Assembly: GCA_003996215.1 (NCBI GenBank) | Contig: QJPP01000449.1 | Span: forward strand, 62,001 to 126,000 | Reading direction: 5' to 3' | From: Jaltomata sinuosa | Taxonomy: Eukaryota > Streptophyta > Magnoliopsida > Solanales > Solanaceae | DNA length: 64,000 nt | Shown: positions 1 to 11,427 of the stretch, in pieces | Layout of the letters: every line of letters starts with the position of its first letter | Position numbering within the stretch: the stretch's first letter is position 1 | Translations under genes and position numbers: made by a program | Notes under the pieces: generated by a model | The model's database searches: none | Seen by the model: the letters and a program-made list of their open reading frames with translations, nothing else | What the model was told of the DNA's origin: nothing

Positions 1-1745
1 TAAACCATGAATTCTTTCTATGAATCATGGATGGTTCCATAAGCCATTATATTAACTCGTGGAAAGTCATCCGCAGCCTATCTTTTGGCTCAGAAACCAC
101 GACTCTAATCCATAAACCGTGGTTATTTCTACGGCTCATGGAAAGGACCCGTGGAACCTGAAGTCGAGTTTTAAATCCAGTTTTTCTAAATTAAGTCCCT
201 GGGTTATTTTGGTAATTATTCACCCTTTTAACTCTTAAGTGAGGTTATTTTGGCCCCTATTAGTAGGGTTTCTACCCCAATTAGCCTAAGTGTTTTCATT
301 ATTCCTCATTCATCTGCCAAAAGAGAAAAAGAACTTCATCAACTCCAAGTTCAAGTCTCCTTTTCTCTTCATCCTAGATCTAGTAAGCTTTAAATTCAGG
401 TATGTGAGTATTCAATAAGGGTTTTCTTTCACCCTTATGCCTAAAACCCTCAAGTGTTACTTTGATTTATGAATATGTGGAATTAGGGTTCTTGCCCAAA
501 TTGGAGAAATCTTATGGATTCAGTTTTAAAGCATCAATTAATGATTCCTCATTACTTATCTATGATGTATTTGAGATTCCTTAAGTTTTTTCAAAATCCC
601 ATGCATTATAGATGAATTCTAGTATGTTTTCAATCAAGCATATTTTCAAGTGAAATTGACATGTTTAGATAACATGACCTCAAGTATTATGAAATTGCAT
701 GCCTAATTCTTCAAGTTATGAATTTAGAAAGAAAAGTATATTTTGAATTATGGCTATGCTAAGCTTTAAGACTTATGATTTGAGATTGGCATGACATCAA
801 ATATGTCCTTATGCTTTTCAAACAGTTTGACATCAGATATGTCACAAGCATATTATGAGCTGTATGTATGTTTTAGAAGTAGTATTTAGCACCGAGTTGG
901 ACAGGGTGAGCGTACCCTTAGTTCCAGAATTATGTGCCCCCGTAGGTTGATTATCCCCTCAGTTGGGCATTGGAATTAGTGATCACGCTGCAATTATGCC
1001 TTTATACCCTGGCAAGGCATATTGGGTTATCTCGATGGGGCGGATACATCAGATTCTATATAGCTCACATGGTCTATGTCGATTAGAGAACCTCCCACAA
1101 AACTAGTTTTAGGTTTTAAATGCATTGACTCTTTGTTTTCAAATTTCAGAACTTCTACTATTACTTATGGTTTTCAAGTATACTTTGCCTATGATATTGC
1201 ATTGAGTCCTTTACATTTCAACTTTTACCATCATAGTATGATTTCAATTTTAAATTATGTATAGCATGTTACTTCAGATTTTGCATATCTCACATATTCA
1301 GTACATCCTACAGTACTGACGCATATTCTCGCGTTGCATCCTTTGAGGATGCAGATATAAGTTCCCACTATCAGGCTCGTGTCTAGAGGTCACAGGCCAT
1401 CCAGTTTTAGTTGGTGAGTCCTCATTTATTCGAGGGCTAGTATGATTCCTAGTTAGTAAGCTCCTTTATTTCAGTACTTAGAGTCAGCTGGGGTTTTGTC
1501 TTAGTGACTCATTATGTCTAATGTAGAGGCTTTTCAGACATAGCTGGATATTAGTGTTTTGATGTTTCAGATTTGATACTCTTAGACCTTCATCTTATAT
1601 AGTGTTAGCTGCCTAATTATATTGATTTTGCTTCCGCTATGATTTAGTGTGTTTGTTTCAGTTATGCTATGACCAAGTGTTAACTTGGGTTCCTTATGGG
1701 CCTGGATTTGGTGTTACGTCTAGAGGGTAGCCTCAGATCATGTCA
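1..1745 (+). repeat. 5' LTR of element 1 (partial)
   Basis: It is homologous along its length to 7058-8774, including the R/U5-like end with 'gttacgtctag..ggtag'. It ends in ...GATCATGTCA immediately before the primer binding site. It carries degenerate copies of a CCACGAnTCGTGG-like inverted repeat in its upstream part. It contains no gene. Confidence 0.92.
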
Positions 1746-1749
1746 AACT

Positions 1750-1762
1750 TGGTATCAGAGCC
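1750..1762 (+). other. Primer binding site of element 1 (initiator tRNA-Met type)
   Basis: TGGTATCAGAGCC lies four bases after the end of the 5' LTR. It is the usual complement of the 3' end of plant initiator tRNA-Met used to prime minus-strand synthesis. Confidence 0.9.
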
Positions 1763-1956
1763 TCAAGTTTAAGAGTTCTATGGCATCTGAAAGCCGCATC
1801 AAGTAGAGTCTCTTTCACGTGTGTGAAGTGTGCCACACTTATGAGAGGGAAGCTATGAGATGTCCAAGGAAAAACTTCTCTTTTTTCATGATCAATATCC
1901 TGCGATAGAGTTTAACTTTATTACTCCTCTAATCCAATCTTTATGCATTTCAGATT

Positions 1957-3105
1957 ATGCCTCCTCACAGTGTGATGCCTCGCCGAGCCAATTCTTGAAA
2001 TGTTAATCCTCTGATTCTAGACCCCGAGGTCACAAATGCAGAGTTCAGGAATGCTATTCATATGCTAGCTCAGACTATGGCCACTCAGGACAATCAACAA
2101 GCTCTTATCCCCATCCACCCCAAGGTAGAGTAGTTGCGGCTCGAGTTTGAGACTTCATTCGCATGAGCCCACCTAATTTCTGGGGTTCGAAATTGGTAAA
2201 GATACGTAAAATTTCATGGATGAGGTGAAGCAGATCTTTGGTGTGATGCAAGTCTTTGGGATTGATGGTGTTGAGCTAGCTTCCTATCAGCTCAATGATG
2301 TGGCTCACATTTGGTATACACAGTGAAAGGATGCTAGGGCTAGGTATGTAGTCCCTATGACTTGGGAGTGCTTTGAGAGGGATTTTCTTGATCGGTTCTT
2401 CCCTAGGGAATTGAGGGAGGCTAAGACCAAGGAGTTCATGAATTTGAGGCAAGGATATATGTCGGTTCAGGAGTATGGGTTGAAGTTCACCCAACTTTCT
2501 GGGTATGCTCCTTCTATGGTGGTTGATCCGAGGGATCAAATGAGAAGTTCATTTATGAAGTGTCAGACTTGGTGAAAAAGGAGTGCATATCTGCTATACT
2601 TTTTGGTAACATGGATATTTCTAGACTTATGACTTATGCTCATCAGATTGAGGGAGATAAGTTGTGGGAAATGGCAAGAGAGAACAAAAGGGTCAGATCA
2701 GAGAGTTCGAGTTTTAGCCATCAGAGGTCTGGAGGTGGATACCATTCTTTATTTTAGAAGAGGTCATCATGACCAGTTCATTCTTCAGCCAGTTCTCCTA
2801 CTCAGGCCACCAGTCCTCATCATGATCAGACAGGTAGAGGATTAGGTTTTTATTCGCAGGGGAGTGTTGCAAAAGGGACTCCTTACCCTACTTGCAACAA
2901 ATGTGGTAAAAGTCACCTCGGTGAGTGTCAAGATGGGAGAGAGGGATGTCTTGGATATAGTCAGGTTGGACACCGGATTAAGGGCTTCCCTTCAGCTAAG
3001 AAGGGAAAAGGAGGTGGTGGGACTCAGTCTGCTTCAGCAGCCTCAGGTGGTCTACCGGCCCAACAAAGTATTGCTTCTCGTTTAGGTGGTGGTCAGCGCC
3101 AGAAT
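1957..3105 (+). pseudogene. gag pseudogene of element 1 (capsid and zinc knuckle)
   Basis: The likely start is ATG at 1957 (MPPHSVMPRRANS, then a stop). The capsid core is seen at 2357-2575 in another frame, with MTWECFERDFLDRFFPREL and later MSVQEYGLKFTQLSGYAP, typical of the plant retrotransposon gag domain. The nucleocapsid knuckle CNKCGKSHLGEC is at 2893-2928, followed by GHRIKGFPS. Frame changes occur between the start, the capsid part and the knuckle, and stops interrupt all parts (for example TAG at 2131). From about 2773 the knuckle frame is open into the protease. The gene would have made the capsid protein packaging element RNA; it cannot do so now. Confidence 0.88.
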
Positions 3106-3570
3106 GGCCTTTATGCCATGCCCTCTCGCCAGAACCAGGATATTTCACCAAATATTATTATTGGTATATTGAAAGTTTTCTCTCGATATATATATGCTTT
3201 ATTAAACCCTGGTGCTTCCCTATCTTTTGTGACCCCTTATGTTGCTTGCAAGTTCAAAATTTGCCCTGATCAGCTTTTAAAACTCTTTTTTGTTTCTACT
3301 CTTGTTGGTGAATCAATCCTAGCCAAAAGAATTTATTGAAATTTCCCTATCTCAGTCCTTCATAGATTCACTTCAGCGGATCTAGTAGAGTTGGAGATGG
3401 CCAATTTTGATGTTATTCTTGGTATGGATTGGTTGTATGTATGTTATGCCTGAGTTGATTGTCGTACCCGAGTCATCAGTTTCAAGTTTCTAAATAAACC
3501 TGTCTTAGAGTGGCAAGGTAGTCCTCCATCCTTAAAGGGTCATTTCATATCTTATCTCAAGACTAGGAAA
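3106..3570 (+). pseudogene. Protease domain of element 1 pol, catalytic Asp lost
   Basis: The frame continues from the zinc knuckle. The active-site region reads YALLNPGASLSFVTPYVA at about 3193-3246, where the aspartic protease family has Asp in place of the Asn encoded at 3205-3207 (AAC). Further on, FDVILGMDWL is the usual second conserved block of retrotransposon proteases. Stops occur at 3337 and near 3448. A single G-to-A change explains the Asp-to-Asn replacement. The enzyme would have processed Gag-Pol. Confidence 0.85.
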
Positions 3571-5105
3571 ATGATTTCTAAAGGTTATGTTTATCATATA
3601 GTTTGGGTTATGGACACGGAGTTCGAAACCCCATCTCTCCAGTCAGTTCCTATTGTGAATGAGTTTCCCAAAGTGTTTCCCAAGTATTTTTCGAGTGTCC
3701 CTCCCAAGCAGGAGATCAACTTTGGAATAGATCTTCTTCCAGATATGCATCCTATCTCTATTCCTTCCTATAGAATGGATCCAGTGGAGCTTACGGAATT
3801 GAAAGATCAGTTGAAGGATCTTCTTGATAAGGGTTTTATCAGGCCTAGCATCTCTCCATGGGGTGCTCCAATTCTATTCATGCAAAAGAAAGATGGTTCT
3901 CTTATAATGTTTATCGACTACCGTCTGTTGAACAAGGTCACAATCAAGAATAAGTATCCCATCCCTAGGATTGATGACTTGTTCGATCAGCTTCAAGGTG
4001 CCAATTACTTCTCCAAAATCGACCTTAGATCTAATTATCATCAGCTCAATGTTAGAGAGTGTGACATTCCAAAGATAACCTTCAGAACTTGGTATGGTCA
4101 TTATGAATTTGTGGTTATGTTTTTTGGGATAACAAATGCTCCTGCAAATTTTATAGATTTGATGAACTGTGTATTCAAGCAGTATTTGGATATGTTTGTG
4201 ATTGTTTTTATTGATGATATTCATATCTATTCTCGATGTGAGAAAGAGCATGTGGACCCCTTGAGAGTTGTGTTGCAAACTCTCAAGGATCGACAGTTGT
4301 TTGCTAAGTTTAGAAAGTGTGAGTTTTAGATGCAGTCTGTTGCTTTTTTGGGTCATATTATAACTAGAGATGGTATTCGAGTTGATTCACAGAAGATTGA
4401 GGCAGTGAAGAACTGGCCTAGACCCACTTCCCCGTCTAATAGTATGAGCTTTTTGGGTTGGTTGGTTACAACAGGAGGTTCGTGGAAGGGTTTTTTTCCA
4501 TTGCTGCCCCACTGACTCTGTTGACTCAAAACAAGGTAAAATTTCAGTGGTCTGACATTTGTGAGAAGAACTTCTAGGAATTGAAGACTAGGTTGACCAC
4601 ATCCCCATTGTTGACCCTACCCGAGGGCTCAAATGACTTTGTTGTGTATTGTGATGCTTCTAGGATTGGTTTGGGTTGTGTTTTGATGCAGCGTGGTAAG
4701 GTGATTGCTTATGCTTCTAGACAACTTAAGATTCATGAGAAGAACTACCTTACTCATGATCTTGAGTTAGCAGCCTTGGTTTTTGCTTTGAAAATTTGGA
4801 GACACTAATTGTATGGTTTTCATGTGGATGTGTTCACCGATCATAAGAGTCTTTAGTATGTGTTCACTCAGAAAGAATTGAATCTTCATCAAAGGAGGTG
4901 GCTTGATATTCTTAAGGATTATGATATGAGTGTGCTTTACCATCTGGGTAAAGCCAATATGGTGGAAGATTCCCTTAGTAGGTTGTCTATGGGTAGTGTG
5001 TCTTCGGTGGAGGACGGAAAGAAGGAATTGGCCAAAGATGTTCATCGACTTGCTCAATTAGGAGCTTGCCTTATGGATTCGACAGATAGTGGTGTTATTG
5101 TTTAG
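3571..5105 (+). pseudogene. Reverse transcriptase and RNase H of element 1, broken
   Basis: The RT core runs 3571-4329: GFIRPSISPWGAPILF, then KIDLRSNYHQL, then the catalytic box VFIDDIHIYS, which keeps both Asp residues. A TAG at 4327 ends this frame where Trp is usual. The connection domain follows (VAFLGHIITRDGIRVDSQKI) to about 4460, where loss of one base shifts the frame. RNase H is seen at 4581-5105 (FVVYCDASRIGLGCVLMQ, IAYASRQLKIHEKNYLTHD, LGKANMVEDSLSRL). Stops at 4575, 4806 and 4854 interrupt it. The enzyme copied element RNA into DNA in autonomous relatives. Confidence 0.93.
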
Positions 5106-6350
5106 AATGGGTTCAAATCATCTTTGGTAGCTAAAGTGAAAGAAAAGCAAGACAGTGATCCTATTTTGCACCAGTTGAAGGGTGCAGTCCATCAGCAAAG
5201 GGTAGAGGTTTTCTTCCAAGGGGGAGATGGCATGCTTCAATATTAGGGTCGATTGTGTGTTCCTGACCTAGATGGGTTGAGACAACGGATTTTGATAGAG
5301 GCTCATAGTTCTATTCTAGGTATTCTATTCACCCGGTGCCACCAAGATGTACCATGATCTATAGAAAGTCTATTGGTGGAACGGTATGAAGAGGGACATA
5401 GCAGATTTTGTTGCTAAGTGTCCCAACTTTCAGCAAGTGAAGGTAGAGCATCAGCGACCGGGTGGTATAACTCAGGATATTGATCTTCCTACTTGGAAGT
5501 GGGAGGCAATCAATATGGATTTCATTACAGATTTGCCTTGTACTCGAAGGCAACATGATTCTATTTGGGTGATTGTCGACAGGATGACTAAATTAGCCCA
5601 TTTCTTGGCTGTCAAGACTATAGATTCAGCAGAGGATTATGCCAGACTCTACATTCATGAGATAGTCAGATTGCATGTTGTTCCATTATATATCATTTCA
5701 GATAGGGGTACTCAGTTTACATCCTAGTTTTGGAGATTGTTTCAGAAGGGTCTTGGTACTCAGGTTAAGCTTAACACAACTTTTCATCCATAGACGGATG
5801 GCCAGGCAGAGCGTACTATTCAGAATTTGGAGGATATGTTGAGAGCTTGTGTGATTAATTTCAAAAGAAGTTGGGATGATCACTTACCTCTTATCGAGTT
5901 TGCCAACAACAACAACTTTCATTCTAGCATCCAGATGGCTCCTTATGAGGCACTTTATGGTTGGAGGTGTAGATCTCCTATTGGTTGATTTGAGGTAGGT
6001 GAGGAAGCTTTGATTGGTCCAAATTCGGTTTATGAGACTATGGAGAAGGTTCAGATTATCAGGAAGAGGTTGAAGACCGCTCAAAGTCGACAGAAATCAT
6101 TTGCAGATGTGAGGAGAAGAAAGTTGGAGTTTGAGGTTGATGATTGGGTATTTTTGAAGGTGTCACCCATGAAGGGTGTGATGAGGTTTGGTAAGAAAGG
6201 GAAGCTTAGTCCCTGCTACGTAGGTCCCTACAGAATTCTGAGGAGAGTTGGTAGTGTTTCTTATGAGTTAGAGTTGCCAACGAATTTAGAAGTGGTTCAT
6301 CCGGTTTTCCATGTTTCCTTGTTGAAGAAGTTGTTGGTGATCCGACCTTG
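5106..6350 (+). pseudogene. Integrase of element 1, broken
   Basis: The zinc-binding N-terminus is seen as VYWWNGMKRDIADFVAKCP but the second Cys of the usual CPxC is Phe (CPNF). The catalytic core keeps its three acidic residues: Asp in INMDFITDLP, Asp in IISDRGTQFTS, and Glu in DGQAERTIQNLEDML. The C-terminal domain includes LSPCYVGPYRILRRVG and VVHPVFHVSLLKK. There is a frameshift near 5333, stops at 5244, 5362, 5725, 5791 and 5986, and another frame change near 6330 before the chromodomain. Confidence 0.92.
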
Positions 6351-6572
6351 ATTGTTCCTTTGGAGGATATGAGTGTGAAGGATAGACTTACTTATGAGGA
6401 AGTTCCCATGGATATTCTTGATCGTCAGATTCAGAGGTTGAGAAACAAAGAGGTCACTTCGGTAAAAGTCCTTTGGAGAAATCAGCTTGTTGAGGGAGCT
6501 ACTTGGGAAGTAAAAGAAGCCATGAAAGCCAAGTACCCTCATCTCTTTCTTTCCGATCCAGTTTCAGCTTGA
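6348..6572 (+). pseudogene. Chromodomain at the C-terminus of element 1 pol
   Basis: The frame reads VPLEDMSVKDRLTYEEVP, then LDRQIQRLRNKEVTSVKV, LWRNQLVEGATWEVKEAM and KAKYPHLF before the stop. The xGATWExxxxMxxxYPxLF pattern is the chromodomain that plant chromoviruses fuse to integrase, thought to direct insertion into heterochromatin. It is displaced by one frame from the integrase, so it would not be translated with it today. Confidence 0.88.
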
Positions 6573-6796
6573 GGTAATAGTTTTCCTCCTTAGTATGTCC
6601 CTCCGACTTTACTCCTTTAGTTTCCCTCATGATCCTGGTATGCATTTATGATTTCCAAAGTTAATTTAGTCATGTTTTGAGATAAAAAAAAGTCAGTTTC
6701 CATGTTTATCCTTGAGTTTTCATGTTTTATTGCTTGGTTGGGCTATTTTCTCTCCAGTTTTCCTTGCTTAGTCTTCATTCAAGGATGAATGATCCC

Positions 6797-6809
6797 AAGG
6801 GAGAGATAT
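6797..6809 (+). other. Polypurine tract of element 1
   Basis: The purine-rich run AAGGGAGAGATAT sits directly against the 3' LTR start TGTAACACCC. This is the expected plus-strand primer position. Confidence 0.8.
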
Positions 6810-8774
6810 TGTAACACCCTAAAATTTGAATCAACTTTTAAACTTAGAACCTCTAAAAAAATCCCGAAGTTCCAGTGATCACGAGTCAAGACCACGAGGC
6901 GTAGAAAGAACCACGAGTCATGGAAGTGACTTGTGAAACTAGTCCTGCAGACCATCCTCAGGTCTGAGAACCACGAGAGGGTTTCATGGTTCGTGGATGG
7001 TTCCACAGGTCATGGAACCAACTCATAGAAACAGACCTGAGAGTGTCCTATCCCCACTAAATCATGAATGGTTTCTACGACTCATGGATGGTTCCACGAG
7101 CCATTCTATTAACTCGTGGAAAGTCATCCGTAGCCTATCTTATGGCTCAAAAACTACGACTCCAATTCATGAACCGTGGTTACTTCTACGGCTCATCGAA
7201 AGGATTCGTGGAACCTAAAGCCGAGTTTTAAATCCAGTTTTTCTAAATTAAGTCCCTGGATTATTTTGGTAATTACCCACTCTTTTAACTCTTAACTGAG
7301 GTCATTTTGGCTCCTTTTAGTAGGATTTATACCCTAATTAGCCTAAGTTTTTTCATTATTCCTCATTCATCTACCAAAAGAGGAAAAGAACTTCATCAAC
7401 TCCAAGTCTCAAGCTCCAAGTTCAAGTCTCCTTTTCTCTTCATCCTAGATCTAGCTAGCTTCAAATTCAGGTATGTGGGTATTCAATAAGAGTTTCCTTT
7501 CACCCTTATGCCTAAAACCCTCAAGTTTTACTTTGATTTATGAATTTGTGGAATTAGAGTTCTTGCCCAAATTGGAAAAATCTTATGGGTTCAGTTTTAA
7601 AGCATCAATTCATGATTCCTCATTAGTTATCTATGATGTATTTGAGTTTCCTTAAGTGTTTTTAAAAGTCCATGCATTATAGATGAATTTTAGTATATTT
7701 TCATTCAATTGCATGTTTACAAGTAAAATTGGCATGTTTAAATAACATGACCTCAAGTATGAATTCCAATTCTTCAAGTTATGAATTTAGAAAGAAAAGT
7801 ATGTTTTGAATTATGGTTATGCTAAGCTTCAACACTTATGATTTGAGAATGGCATGACATCAGATATGTCCTTATGCTTTTCAAACAGTTTGACATCAGA
7901 TGTCACAATTATATTATGAGCTATATGTATGTTTTGGGAGTAGTATTTAGCACCGAATTGGATAGGGTGAGTGTACCCTTAGTCCTAGAACTATGTGCCC
8001 CCGTAGGTTGATTAGCCCCTCAGTTGGGCATTAAAATTAGTGATCACGCCACAATTATTCCTTTATACCCTGGCAAGGTATATTGGATCCTGTCGATGGA
8101 GCGGATACATCGAATTCCACGTAGCTCATAAACAGTTTCTGGTTTTAAATGCATTGACTCTTTATTTTCAGATTTCAGAACTTCTACTATTACTTATGGT
8201 TTTCAAGTATACTTTGCCTATGATATTGCATTGAGTCCTTTGCATTTCAACTTTTACTATCATAGTATGATTTCAGTTTTAAAGTATGTATAGCATATTA
8301 CTTTAGATTTTGCATATCTCACATATTCAGTAAATCCTATAGTACTGACACATATTCTCGTGTTGCATCCTTTGATGATGTAGATACAGGTTCTCACTCT
8401 CAGGCTCGTGGCTAGAGGTCGCAGGCCATCCAGTTTCAGTTGGTGAGTCCTCATTCATTCGAGGACTAGTATGATTCCTAGTTAGTATGATCCTTTATTT
8501 CAGTACTTAGAGTCAGCTGGGGTCTTGTCCCAGCGACTCATTATGTTTGATATAGAGGCTTTTCAGATATAACTGGATATTAGTGTTTTGATGTTTCAAA
8601 TTTGATATTCCTAGACCTTCATCTTATATAGTGTTGGTTACCTACTTATATTGATTTTTCTTCCGCTATGATTTAGTGTGTTTGTTTCAGTTATGCTATG
8701 ACCAAGGGTTAACTTGGGTTCTTTGTGGGCCCGGGTCCTGTGTTACGTCTAGGGGGTAGCTTCGGATCGTAACA
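6810..8774 (+). repeat. 3' LTR of element 1 (1965 bp)
   Basis: It starts TGTAACACCC and ends GATCGTAACA, giving TG...CA termini. It matches 1-1745 over all shared length. The next five bases, TCAAC, are the predicted target-site duplication; the partner is upstream of the window. Related LTRs (H at 15839-18128 and E at 18752-48628) form the same family. Confidence 0.93.
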
Positions 8775-9818
8775 TCAACATATATCAAAAAAAGGTTTGA
8801 GGCAATTTTATATGGATAAATCACATTTGTTGAGTACCCCGATGATTGTGAGATTGCTTGACATTAAAAAATATTCATTCCGACTTCAAGAAAAGAATGA
8901 AGAACTTTTTGGTGATGAAATTTTATATTTTAGTGTTATCGAGGCATCAATATACCTTGCAGACAATACTCTATCAAAGTATTTATTTTACAGTAAATTT
9001 ATTGGCAAGATTCAGCTCCTCCTGAGAAGACATTGGAATGATGTTCAACATATATTCAGATTTCTTTAAAAAATAGTTGATATAGAATTATTTTATTCTG
9101 ATGCATCCAAGTCAGAAATATTCAGTTATGCAGATGCGGGATATTTATCTGATCCATATAAAGCCTGATCTCAGACAGACTATTTATTCACATATGTAAG
9201 TATAACTATATTATTGCGTTCAATAAAGCAAATAATAGTTTTCACTTCTTCAAATCATGAAGATCCATGAAGTAAGTCAGGAGTGTATTTGGTTGAGATA
9301 ATTGACTCAACATATTCAGAAAATATGTGTTTTTCCTTTGAAAAAGAATAATTCAAATACAATGTATGAAGACAGTGCTGCATGTATAACTCACCTGGAA
9401 AATACATTAAAGGAGACAAAACAAATCATATTTTAGAAAGTTCATTTTCATTCATAATCTTGAGAAGAAAGGTGAAATAGATGTTCAACAAATTCACTCG
9501 GCTGATAATTTCGCGGATCTATTTACTAAAGCATTACCAACCTTAAATTTTATAAGTTGATATACAAGATTGAGATTTGTCATCTCTGAGAGATTGGTTG
9601 ATATTTACATCAGGGGAAGTAAAATACACGTATACTCTTTTTTACTTAACTATGATTTTGTCCCAATTTAATTTTTCTGGTAAGGTTTTTAATGAGGAAA
9701 TACTAAAGGCATATTATAAGATGTGTGTACTCATTTTTCTTCACTAGGTTTTTTCTCACTAGATTTTTTCTAGCAAGATTTTAACGAGATATATTATCTA
9801 CGGACAACTAAGGGGGAG
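8775..9818 (+). pseudogene. Ty1/copia pol 3' fragment: RT C-terminus and RNase H
   Basis: The sequence encodes RQFYMDKSHLLSTPMIV, EELFGDEILYFSVIEASIYL, LRRHWNDVQHIFRFL and SYADAGYLSDPYKA, then in other frames GEIDVQQIHSADNFADLFTK and ALPTL, a succession typical of copia RT-RNase H ends. Stops and frame changes are frequent, so this is a relic. Coding homology begins right at the edge of element 1, showing that element 1 landed inside this copia gene; the 5' part should lie left of the window. A polypurine tract (AAGGGGGAG, 9810-9818) ends the region. Confidence 0.88.
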
Positions 9819-10139
9819 TGTTATGAAATACTTATTCTTTGAATAAATATCCATACACATTTCCTAGGTTACATGAACCATTTTGGATAAGAATGTATTT
9901 ACTAATTTAGGTACTTAATATTGGTGACCTTTGGAGTGATTTCGCATCCTATAAATTGAGATGTAATTCACCATTGTAAGATACACTTGAATAGAAGACA
10001 AGTTATCTCTCCACTCTACATATCTTGTCTCATATTTTTCTTCTTATCTTCATATTTGTATTGTTATGAGCTTAATTTAATAGCATTCTTTTATTTATTC
10101 CGCTTGCTTTCTCAATCGATGATTTTTTCTTTGAAAACA
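9819..10139 (+). repeat. Ty1/copia 3' LTR (about 320 bp)
   Basis: It begins TGTTATGAAATA immediately after the polypurine tract and contains a TATA-like CCTATAAATTG near 9949. The end is placed at ...TTGAAAACA by the TG...CA rule; no second copy is in the window to confirm it, so the right border is uncertain. Confidence 0.6.
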
Positions 10140-10984
10140 GTGGACTTCTACCAACTTGACTTACATTTTGATTTATAAAAAATGCCTATAATATCTAGAT
10201 ATTTATAGAACTATCCTAGCATATAGCTAATTTAGTACATATAGCATCATTTACTTTAGATTATTTTACTTGATTTGTATGAATTTACTTCAGATTTATT
10301 TTGTTTGATTTGTACATTTTCCAAAAGAAAGCCCCAAACATTCTCAGTGCAATTTTCACAATTTCAATATTTTCTCTATATCTCATAAAGTAATTAACAA
10401 ACTAAAGAAAGTCATTAATAACAAGATAATATAATTTATATGGTGATCTTATTAGTGTACATAAAATAAATTTAGTGCATTTTATATGCATATTATTCTT
10501 ATTTTACTTTCATTTCATCTGGGGTTAAAGAAAATAAAAATTGAATTACTTCAATTTCTTTGAAATTATTTTATCCAAATAAATAGTAATCGAGAAAGAA
10601 AGTTCTTACCTTTAATACAGTTCCATGAAAAAACAAGATAATTTTGATATTTGAATGAGGGATTTTATGATTTGAAAAATGAGTTTGGAGAATATTTTAA
10701 AGTGAAACAATATTTTTGACTCGAAAAAATTATTATATTTTCAAACGAAACTCATGTCCAAAAACATGATCGCAAATGAAAAAAATTAAAACTTTTGCTC
10801 TCATTTCTTCTTGGGCCAAAATAAATTTAAAAAAAAACTCATTTCTTCTATTTCATTCAAATCATTTCATCCAAACAAATAATTCCATAAAATTAAAATT
10901 TGGATATTTGTATAAAAATTGGGAGAAAATGATCAAATTTTAAAGAGTTTGTAATAATTTTTGGACTACAAAAAAAGTTAAGAT

Positions 10985-11204
10985 AATTTCAAAAACCTCC
11001 CCTCAAATTTAAATATTACACTTATTAATTTTATAAGATTAAATAATTAAAATAAGTTAAAATTAATAAGGGTAAATTTGTAAAGTTGTAACTTTACCAT
11101 TAAATAAATAAGTTGAAGGAATTATAACAAAGGTAACCATAATATTGCACGTCACGAGGGAGGTCAGTGTGATAGAACAAAACCTAAGGGAGGTCTCTGA
11201 AATT
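10985..11204. mobile_element. MITE candidate, about 220 bp
   Basis: The left end AATTTCAAAAACCTCCC is the near-perfect inverted complement of the right end GGGAGGTCTCTGAAATT. The interior is AT-rich and noncoding. The size and inverted ends fit a miniature inverted-repeat transposable element. The exact border and target duplication (perhaps TAA/TTA) are unclear. Confidence 0.5.
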
Positions 11205-11346
11205 AATTCAAAAAAATTTGAAACAACTTTTGGACCAAAAAGAATTATAACAACTTTTAGAAAACCTTAATCTCGTACCCCTCATATATAATGATGTTTT
11301 ATCGTTCCCTCTCATTCCTAACGCCACTAAACCTACTGCGGCGGAG

Positions 11347-11427
11347 ATGGTGAAAGTTCACAACAATGAAGAAGAGGATGACGATGATGATGATAGAACC
11401 TGTTTTCAACGTGAATCTTCTTCATAA
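11347..11427 (+). CDS. Short acidic reading frame, possible first-exon relic
   Basis: ATG at 11347 opens a 26-codon frame with a run EEEDDDDDD and then a stop. A TATA-like CATATATAATG lies about 65 bp upstream, and the region between looks like a 5' leader. I do not recognise the product. Codon content may be chance; treat it as a weak candidate. Confidence 0.15.
   Translation: MVKVHNNEEEDDDDDDRTCFQRESSS

Larger units (their letters stand above)
1..8774 (+). mobile_element. Ty3/Gypsy chromovirus-type LTR retrotransposon (element 1), decayed, 5' end outside window
   Basis: The element has a partial 5' LTR, tRNA-Met primer site, gag, protease, RT, RNase H, integrase, chromodomain, polypurine tract and complete 3' LTR, in that order. 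The order RT-RNase H-integrase-chromodomain identifies a Ty3/Gypsy chromovirus; the LTR start TGTAACACCC and the gag type suggest the Tekay/Del branch (inference). Position 1 aligns with about 7058 of the 3' LTR, so roughly 250 bp of the 5' LTR lie upstream of the window. The coding region has several frameshifts and many in-frame stops, so it is dead. The sequence after the 3' LTR is copia coding DNA, so this element was inserted into a copia element. Confidence 0.95.

Noticed and set aside
3874..4356. 160-codon frame on the minus strand
   Set aside because: It is the antisense shadow of the element 1 reverse transcriptase; it has no motif of its own.
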